Shown piece by piece: positions 20,101 to 25,333 of a DNA stretch of 25,333 nt. The notes below the pieces were generated by a model. It was not told the origin of the DNA. It made no database searches and saw nothing but the letters and a program-made list of their open reading frames with translations. The number at the start of each line of letters is the position of its first letter. Position 1 is the first letter of the stretch. The stretch covers positions 1-25,333 of the IMG/VR virus record IMGVR_UViG_3300043436_000717; one strand, given 5' to 3'. Source of the stretch: a virus. The position numbers were made by a program, and so were the translations under genes.

Positions 20101-22056
20101 ACCTGTAAGTGGTCCACTAGTAGCAATACTTGTAACTGTACCAACTGACCAAGATCGATCAGCTGATAGGTCGTAAGATATACCGTTGATCTCAAGTCGT
20201 CTACTACTCGGAACACCGCCCAAACCACTCAAAGTATAGTTAGGTATGTTTAATGCACCTGTACTATTGTTGTATGTAGACGCACCGCTTGATCCGCTAG
20301 TCGTTAAAGTAATAGACTGACGTGCTCTAAGCTGTGTGAAGTATAAGTTTGTTGCTCCCTCAGGAATGTTGTCAGTCGTTAAACTAACAGCACCTGTTTG
20401 ACCGTTTACAGATGTAACCGAGTCAGTGTTGTCGACCTGCTGCCATGCTGTGCCGTCAAAGATAGCCCAGTCACCTACGTTCCAGTCGGTGATGCCGTCA
20501 AGGTTAGTACTACCTGCAACATTGACAATGTAGTAGTAACCACGAGTACCCACACCACTAGCTAAAGCAGGTGTATTTGTTGAAGCGTTCCACGTCCCCT
20601 GATAGACAGAACTACCAATCAAACCGTTGATCTGATTCTGAAGCTTACCAAAGGCCGTTAGGATGCTGTCAGACGCACTAATCGATCCGCCTGTTATGTT
20701 GACACCTGTGAGCACTTTTGCGGTCACAGAGGCGTTATTTAGCGTCACTGCGGCTGTCCCTGGACCTGATCCGGTAGCCTCACCTGATAATGAAGTGATA
20801 TAGTTACCTGCTGGCTGCTTGCTATTGAATGTAGTCCAATCAGCAGAACTTAAGTAACCGTTTGTACTACCGGTTGCTTGACTGATCGTTATGTTAGGAG
20901 TTGTTCCACCTGAAGAGCTCAATGGAGACGATGCAGTAACCGATGTGACTGTACCAACACTCCAAGTTCTATCCGCAGTTAGATCATATGCAGTGCCATT
21001 AATTGTAAGCCTTCTGCTGTCAGGAACGGGGGTGTAACCAAGCGCAGAGTCAATGCTCTTGTTCTTCCACAACTGATCAGATGCGTTGTAGAATAATCCT
21101 TGGTTATTTAAAGGATTGTTTATGTAGACGTTGTGAAGCTCATCAAGCTCCCAACCATTCATGATCTTCACATATATCTTACCGTGATTAGCGTGAGCAT
21201 ACTCAACGTATCCCATCACGACAATATGGCCGGTAGATCCATTTGGCTTAACATTTGTCAGGCCACCCGGAATGGTAGGACTTAAATATAATACGTCACC
21301 ATCAGCCCATGTCTCACCTTGCAATGATCCAGTTGTATTAATCTCCTCAAGCTGACCAACAGTAATAATGAACCCTTCTTGGTTTGTAGCAATAGTCTCT
21401 GTAACCAAACCAATGGTGTCAGCACTATTGTTGTCATTGTTTGCCTGAGCATATGCTACAGCAAGACGTTGTCCTTGTGCACCGCTTACCCTTACAGCAG
21501 CATACCCTGCTTTTGTAAGTGTGGTGTTTGGAGTAACCTTGTTAACTACTCTAGCAACCAAGTCAACACCATTCTTTAGGATGACGTTACCACCCTTTAG
21601 TGTTGTCTCACTACTACCAATCGTATTGTTCCATCTAGTTGTACCAACAGCAGCTGTACCTGTAGGAGACACATCAAGTGTGAACTGACCTGCAGTTATA
21701 CCGAACTCACCTAGGTTAACATCTTGTGTGGCACCAACGTAAGGAACATATCCTGTTAAAGCTAATGAGTAATCAGGTATATTTAATTTAGAGCCAACAA
21801 GAGTAGATGGACCAGAAAATCCATCTGTAGTTAGTTTAATGTTATTCTGCTTTGATGACTGTAGTGATGAAACATCACCCTTTAATATTCTTACATCATT
21901 GTTTAATCCTGAAATATCAGAAGTATGCTTATTCGTTAGTTTCGATAAAGCAATAATGTCATCAATATTTTTATTAGCCGTTAGGTCATTTAGGCTTTTT
22001 CGATTAGCAGCAGTTCCTTTTGGATCAGTTCTTTTCGATTTCGGATTGTACTTCAT
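17152..22056 (-). CDS. Large tail-fibre protein with pyocin-knob domain
   Basis: 1634 residues. The N-terminus (1-70) is charged and coiled-coil-like. Residues 75-712 hold tandem units: LTTxGxSGPxTLxGSxLNIP (near 75, 584, 691) and a duplicated module at about 347-414 and 617-686 (SSRRL-INGxxYDLxADRxWSVGTVTS...). About nine 'NVGIGTxSP' repeats follow from residue 748 to 1400. Residues about 1417-1490 (GGDLNDVTTAGFY ... YSRTKINGSTWMPWKKIA) match the pyocin-knob domain, known in tail fibres and often near receptor-binding tips. The last about 130 residues are a beta-rich tip. Host recognition is inferred. It overlaps the 22025 gene by 32 bases. Confidence 0.85.
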   Translation of the reverse strand: MKYNPKSKRTDPKGTAANRKSLNDLTANKNIDDIIALSKLTNKHTSDISGLNNDVRILKGDVSSLQSSKQNNIKLTTDGFSGPSTLVGSKLNIPDYSLALTGYVPYVGATQDVNLGEFGITAGQFTLDVSPTGTAAVGTTRWNNTIGSSETTLKGGNVILKNGVDLVARVVNKVTPNTTLTKAGYAAVRVSGAQGQRLAVAYAQANNDNNSADTIGLVTETIATNQEGFIITVGQLEEINTTGSLQGETWADGDVLYLSPTIPGGLTNVKPNGSTGHIVVMGYVEYAHANHGKIYVKIMNGWELDELHNVYINNPLNNQGLFYNASDQLWKNKSIDSALGYTPVPDSRRLTINGTAYDLTADRTWSVGTVTSVTASSPLSSSGGTTPNITISQATGSTNGYLSSADWTTFNSKQPAGNYITSLSGEATGSGPGTAAVTLNNASVTAKVLTGVNITGGSISASDSILTAFGKLQNQINGLIGSSVYQGTWNASTNTPALASGVGTRGYYYIVNVAGSTNLDGITDWNVGDWAIFDGTAWQQVDNTDSVTSVNGQTGAVSLTTDNIPEGATNLYFTQLRARQSITLTTSGSSGASTYNNSTGALNIPNYTLSGLGGVPSSRRLEINGISYDLSADRSWSVGTVTSIATSGPLTGGTITGSGTIGITQATPFTDGYLSYFDWNTFNNKQNAITLTTTGTSGPATLIGSTLNIPQYQDVITNPVTGTGSANYVARWTSSSNISTGVLYDNGTNVGIGTASPAEKLDVVGNLRLQNSSLGATIYFGSGAGDYLGYYNSDSYYRTVGSHYFEGAGFYKGLWNSIGQLGIGNTNPTQLVDIGISGAQKSLRVRGTYNFDGSYLSSATSNGGAKIEFVAHTGVNTSSAYRIQHDRDQTPDLIFSYAGSAAAYSSLSYSELMRLDPNANLGLGTSAMTVISGYRTFSMDAPSGTFTEYRQNTVNHMRIGADGGRPFIYCESPNPLDIYTGASFTMRLASNGNVGIGTTNPTSKLHVWNDKIEVTGFPSAGNPFTFLESNYNDQSAVTIRFLNYNPSNGYDSDLGIQLMNTGGSMFDAMIIKGSTGNLGIGTNTPSQKLSVIGNVYANGGFIGYRLDGGIGLEVNGGDLGTGSFIAKFNDYNNTSKVVINGVGDVGIGTTTPTKYMSSTETLMSIVNSNVASLYLYSTTGHLYNMSSISNGDLFWYDVSAGTERMRLTGSGNFGIGISSPAYKLDITASSTSDGFRVNLGGTSKIIANGDGVLAWGASANQGALTWDGSKAIVMGQSGNALSLGANGTWDRLYITTSGNVGIGTTSPQGILAVDGGDFRFNYGNSSSSYYFWLNKSSSADGGILLTRDNSLDWQIVNNTGTGDLGFYSYGSGTQALYIKKSNGNVGINTTNPGVKFEVAGQAFVDKFQYTQGIQISGGDLNDVTTAGFYAGSSLGNAPNAGWFYVTVERHSDAGWVHQLATSYGAGNTENEIYSRTKINGSTWMPWKKIAYSSDVPTATSVYDLLPNARVDFNWVGQVVNGTWVDIFTRANNVLTSGTWMVNMYISDYATGGEHYQYTYSGTFTWFQGGTNQSGTPAASEIALHRMGHAANSTVLYLRTKEETAADGGNGKFQISANYSHFANTTINFKFVKII

Positions 22057-22396
22057 TTGCTATATTTGGCTCATAAGGAAATTCTTCTTTTATTGAATGC
22101 CCAGCAAAAGCGTGCTTAGGATTCTTAGGATCTACTAAGTTAGCACCAAAATCGTAAACTTCAGTACTCATAACATCGTAATGATATCCGTCAGCGTAGA
22201 TAGGTTCAGTAACTACTTCCATTTCTTCCATTACGGGAGGGGTTAACATAATCAGTCCTATCTCTACAACTGCTTGAACTCCGCTTCCGTATGCTTCGTG
22301 TTTTTCTCCGTTGAACTCCACTTCAACAAGAATGCCTTTAGCTTTCAAGTCTGCGAGTGCTTGTTCCTTGTCTGTGTATGTTAGCTTGTAAATCAT
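22025..22396 (-). CDS. Small conserved phage protein
   Basis: 123 residues: MIYKLTYTDKEQALADLKAK, then GEKHEAYGSGVQAVVEIGLIML, EPIYADGYHYDVMSTEVYDF and PKHAFAGH. The LTY.DK..A..DL...G, Y..G..AVV.IG and ...G.H.DV.S....DF pattern is familiar from small proteins lying between Bacteroidetes phage tail genes. Function unknown, possibly a fibre chaperone or linker by its position between two tail genes. It overlaps both neighbours. Confidence 0.7.
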   Translation of the reverse strand: MIYKLTYTDKEQALADLKAKGILVEVEFNGEKHEAYGSGVQAVVEIGLIMLTPPVMEEMEVVTEPIYADGYHYDVMSTEVYDFGANLVDPKNPKHAFAGHSIKEEFPYEPNIANEVQSEIEKN

Positions 22397-24240
22397 ATGC
22401 TTGTAAGTTGTGCGAGTTGTGTGTTAGTTAAGCGAGTAGTCCAAAGGGCAGCTGCGTTTACTTCATCCCCTAAAAAGTAGGTATCGCCATTGTATCTGCT
22501 TCCAATTAATGCTTGGCTTAATGTAGGTACGCTTCCGCTTGTATCCGAACCTATCAAAACACCATTAACATAAAGAACAAAGTCGTTCGCCTTGTATGCA
22601 AAAGCAATTTTATGTCTGCCAGTGGTTATGTTTGAGCTATTTAATATTGCTTGGTCTGTACCTCCATTAATTACAAAACAATAGATTTGATTACTTGTGC
22701 CACTTGCTGGCCTATCAATACCAATGACAATACAATTATTTAGATTTGAGGCATTGTTATTAAGAACAAACAAACCAACTACTGGGTTTAAGTCTTCGTT
22801 TTGAATGTCGATATAAGCATCAACGAACATAGTACCCTCTGTTTGTCCTATAAGCGAACTAATACCAGTCTTTGAAATAACATCTGCGTTTCGTGTTACA
22901 CTTGCTGAGGTTGTCGGTATGTAACTTGTACTATAATTTCCGACTTCGAGTTGTGCGCCCCAAATTTCGAAGTCTGTGGCGTTACCAGCATTGAATGTAG
23001 ACAAAAAGAAAACTACACCACTATTGTTTGTTGATAGTTCTAATCTTTGCCAAGTTCCGTCTAAAGTAAATAAAGTGCCATTTGCCACCGTATTGTCGCG
23101 ACCAAATTTTATCGTTTGACCTGCAATACCTTTAATATAAATAGTGCTTGCTTCTTGACCAGCAGATGCAATAATTTGATATAAAAATTGTTGATTGCTT
23201 GACCATTGAATGCGTGTTGATTGCATAAGTCCATTCGGGGCAATTCCGTAATTACTTGTCAAGGTAGTTCCTGAACTTGAAGTCCACGCCACATTGCTAA
23301 AAGACGAACTCTGAAGAACAAGGTTAGTCCTCTGTGGTTCTACAAGTAAACTTGGACAAGTTCCGTTTGAGTAGTCTAAGCGTGGTATGTTAAGTCTTGT
23401 TTCCGTTTTTTGGTAGTCTTTAGCGGTTGAGCCCTCTACCATTTGTGCGCCCCAAATGTAGATGCCACTTCCCGTTGTACCCGTATAACTTGTGGTTGTA
23501 GAATTTAAGGCAGTTCCTACATTGGCTTGTCCTGTTCCGCTTGTTGGAGTAAAAGTAATTGAACATCGATACCAACCATTTTGAGCGTCTACAATAGCAG
23601 CAGTTACAGAACCGCTACCACTAACCGCAGAACCTAAAGTACCATTGCTTAAATTGAATGTATATCCGAACAAATTAGTTCCGTCAAAAACATTGATAAC
23701 CGCAAAAGTACGCTCATTAGCTTTTGCATAAACTGACCAAGTGTAAGCACCACCTGTATAGATTATCGTTTGTCTTGTCTTGTGGTCGGTGTTTGAATTG
23801 TCTTCAGCAATTTTATCTGCAGTTGTCGTGCCATTTGGAGCAGCTACCGCATTTGAAGTGATTGTTGCGTTGTTTGTTATCCACGCTCCGTTGCTAAAAT
23901 CCTCACTATACTGAACAAGGTTATAAGGCACTAACTCCAACAAGCCAGCAGGGTTTACTCGTGTTGCGGTGGTCGCTCTTGTTACTGACAAGTCGCCAGA
24001 ACCATCCGACGGAATAACGGAATATAATTTGCCCTCCTTATATCCGTTTGGTGAAATTAATAATGAAGCTGTATCAAATAAGCTATTGTTAATTGTATTA
24101 TACATACAATTATCTGCCTCAAATGTACCACCATCAGCAACAACTCTTCCACCAAATGAATAAACTTTAAACCTTGGTTTATTTAGTTCTATACTAGGAT
24201 TAGACCCTAGATTAGGTAAAAGATTGATAGACCTTTTCAT
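22393..24240 (-). CDS. Virion surface protein with CBM-like and LamG domains
   Basis: 615 residues from the ATG at 24240, which follows the upstream stop by one base; an earlier ATG at 24261 would overlap that gene by 20 bases. Two tandem jelly-roll (carbohydrate-binding-like) domains are visible: NLVQYSEDFSNGAWI...IYIWGAQMVEGS (about 110-285) and NLVLQSSSFSNVAWT...IWGAQLEVGNYSTSYIPTTS (about 310-455). A C-terminal LamG/concanavalin-like domain follows (HKIAFAYKANDFVLYVNGV, ALWTTRLTNTQLAQL). Such proteins are tail or head decorations that touch cell-surface glycans. The ATG has no Shine-Dalgarno, as expected in this group. Host binding is inferred. Confidence 0.8.
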   Translation of the reverse strand: MKRSINLLPNLGSNPSIELNKPRFKVYSFGGRVVADGGTFEADNCMYNTINNSLFDTASLLISPNGYKEGKLYSVIPSDGSGDLSVTRATTATRVNPAGLLELVPYNLVQYSEDFSNGAWITNNATITSNAVAAPNGTTTADKIAEDNSNTDHKTRQTIIYTGGAYTWSVYAKANERTFAVINVFDGTNLFGYTFNLSNGTLGSAVSGSGSVTAAIVDAQNGWYRCSITFTPTSGTGQANVGTALNSTTTSYTGTTGSGIYIWGAQMVEGSTAKDYQKTETRLNIPRLDYSNGTCPSLLVEPQRTNLVLQSSSFSNVAWTSSSGTTLTSNYGIAPNGLMQSTRIQWSSNQQFLYQIIASAGQEASTIYIKGIAGQTIKFGRDNTVANGTLFTLDGTWQRLELSTNNSGVVFFLSTFNAGNATDFEIWGAQLEVGNYSTSYIPTTSASVTRNADVISKTGISSLIGQTEGTMFVDAYIDIQNEDLNPVVGLFVLNNNASNLNNCIVIGIDRPASGTSNQIYCFVINGGTDQAILNSSNITTGRHKIAFAYKANDFVLYVNGVLIGSDTSGSVPTLSQALIGSRYNGDTYFLGDEVNAAALWTTRLTNTQLAQLTSI

Positions 24241-24241
24241 A

Positions 24242-24769
24242 TTAATCAATCCAAAGTACAATTAATTCAGCTCCAGGAGTGGTTGTATTGTAAGAAAAAT
24301 TATTTGCAGGGAAATAGTTAGTTGGATCCCCAGCATCAAAATTAATAGTTTCTCCTGGTTTTAACACAACTCCATTAACTAAAGCATTAGCAGTACCAAC
24401 ACTAGAAAATGATATTCTGTTAACAGAAGGGCCTATCACTGATGTTGTTCCAGATAATCTATTAAAATTAGGGCTTCTTTGCTCTCCGACAGGATTAACT
24501 GTTCCTGTAGATGCCATCCATCCAGAAATATCATTTACAGCTTGAGAAACACCTGTAACAGTATCTGTCCAAGATACTTGATTGTCAATGTCAGACATAT
24601 ACAAACGAAGAGAGTTGTTCTTATCGTTAGCAATAAAGTTGATTACAACATAGTATCCTTTAGAATCAAGTGCCCAAGAAATACCCTTGAATGTATCATA
24701 TTGATAGTACTCAATAAGAGTAGATGTGGTAATCTTAAGTTGTGAGTTTGTGTTAGTAACTTGTATCAT
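24242..24769 (-). CDS. Virion-associated hypothetical protein
   Basis: 175 residues: MIQVTNTNSQLKITTSTLIE with short strands throughout (GYYVVINFIANDKNNSLRLY), Ser/Thr/Gly-rich loops and an end (GAELIVLWID). It resembles small beta-rich structural proteins found next to fibre genes of Bacteroidetes phages, but I cannot name a family. It lies ten bases beyond the upstream Cys-rich protein and one base before the next gene, so it is part of the structural operon. Confidence 0.6.
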   Translation of the reverse strand: MIQVTNTNSQLKITTSTLIEYYQYDTFKGISWALDSKGYYVVINFIANDKNNSLRLYMSDIDNQVSWTDTVTGVSQAVNDISGWMASTGTVNPVGEQRSPNFNRLSGTTSVIGPSVNRISFSSVGTANALVNGVVLKPGETINFDAGDPTNYFPANNFSYNTTTPGAELIVLWID

Positions 24770-24779
24770 TTCTTATGTA

Positions 24780-25333
24780 TTAAGTAGTAATTCGTAAATA
24801 ATAGCAGTCGTTTGCTTTTCTTCCATTGGCATCCGTAATTCTAACCTTAACCAAGGCATCGCTAGTAGCTACTGTAGGAGTTAAAGTAACCGAAGATGAT
24901 GTCGATGATCCAGAGATATTAATTTGAGCTCTAGAATCTTGAATAAACCACTGATAAGTATATGGAGCAACACCACCTGTTGGGGTAGCTAATAATGTAT
25001 TTGAACCAGTCTTAGTTACATCAACATATACCTGAGAACTATTAAGTGTAGTTAATGTAGTAAGAATAGCATTGATTACCTGCTGAATAGAATACGTACC
25101 AGCAGAAAGACCAATTGGATTAGGCGTAGTGATTACAACACTAATCATAGAATCCAACTCGTTTACCATATTGGTAGTATAAGCCTCAAGCAAGGCTAGA
25201 ATATCATTTAAGGAAGCTCCACAAGGAACCTCCAATACGTTTAGTTGTCCATCAAATACCGTGATGTCTGATGTCTTATTAGGACAGTTATCAGAACAAG
25301 AACAGCTTTTGCTTCCGCAGTTAGTACAGCTCA
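24780..25333 (-). CDS. Cys-rich structural protein, 5' end outside the window
   Basis: The frame stays open to the right edge, so the N-terminus is missing. The visible 184 residues begin with a cysteine cluster SCTNCGSKSCSCSDNC followed by PNKTSDITVFDGQLNVLEVPCGASL, then a helical stretch and a C-terminal immunoglobulin-like domain (VYVDVTKTGSNTLLATPTGG, VAPYTYQWF ... VKVRITDANGRKANDCYYLRI). A shorter version beginning at a TTG (25235) is possible but would drop the cluster. Cys-rich N-termini of this kind occur in Bacteroidetes phage structural proteins. Metal binding or disulphide cross-linking is inferred. Confidence 0.65.
   Translation of the reverse strand, partial: SCTNCGSKSCSCSDNCPNKTSDITVFDGQLNVLEVPCGASLNDILALLEAYTTNMVNELDSMISVVITTPNPIGLSAGTYSIQQVINAILTTLTTLNSSQVYVDVTKTGSNTLLATPTGGVAPYTYQWFIQDSRAQINISGSSTSSSVTLTPTVATSDALVKVRITDANGRKANDCYYLRITT

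Overview
The window reads as part of a tailed-phage (or prophage) genome infecting a member of the Bacteroidetes (Flavobacteriia or a related class). The grounds are A+T-rich DNA, promoter-like sites of the Bacteroidetes form TAnnTTTG instead of sigma70 boxes, start codons preceded by A-rich rather than Shine-Dalgarno sequence, tightly overlapping small genes (ATGA and TAATG junctions), and large tail proteins built from the 'GNVGIGTTSP' repeats common in Bacteroidetes phages. No integrase, terminase, capsid or portal gene is visible, so lifestyle and full morphology cannot be decided here.

Layout. 1-413: no gene, but a predicted small RNA with its own promoter and terminator (about 30-131), then a second foldable stretch (250-386). 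414-3830: + strand accessory and recombination genes, namely a C5-methyltransferase-like protein, a small NTP-pyrophosphohydrolase-like protein, an HTH-like protein, and a Rad52/Rad22-type annealing protein with its partner. 3829-5598: a striking array of nine very short genes, each preceded by a near-identical 18-25 bp sequence ending in the start codon. 5595-10545: small genes, then the replication module: an orphan DnaA-domain-IV-like protein, a probable helicase loader, a DnaB-type helicase, a MazG-like protein, a DUF1064 nuclease-like protein and SSB. 10546-10882: no convincing gene, but a G+C-rich, strongly foldable stretch that looks like a structured RNA. 10883-12171: small + strand genes ending in an HTH-like protein.

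12168-25333 is entirely minus strand and converges on the early genes with overlapping stop codons. Read in transcription order from the right edge it holds tail or appendage proteins (24780-25333, cut by the window end; 24242-24769; 22393-24240), a small protein, two large repetitive tail-fibre proteins (17152-22056, 14541-17150), then a lysis cassette with its own promoter-like site: two small proteins, a spanin-like lipoprotein, a holin, an L,D-transpeptidase-like lysis enzyme, and two small basic proteins.

How it works together (inference): the + strand block would be the early/middle programme (replication, recombination, nucleotide clean-up, host takeover by small proteins), and the minus strand block the late programme (host recognition, then lysis). 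The most unusual items are the repeat-led small-gene array, the two candidate structured RNAs, and the duplicated leader sequences at 11228-11293.
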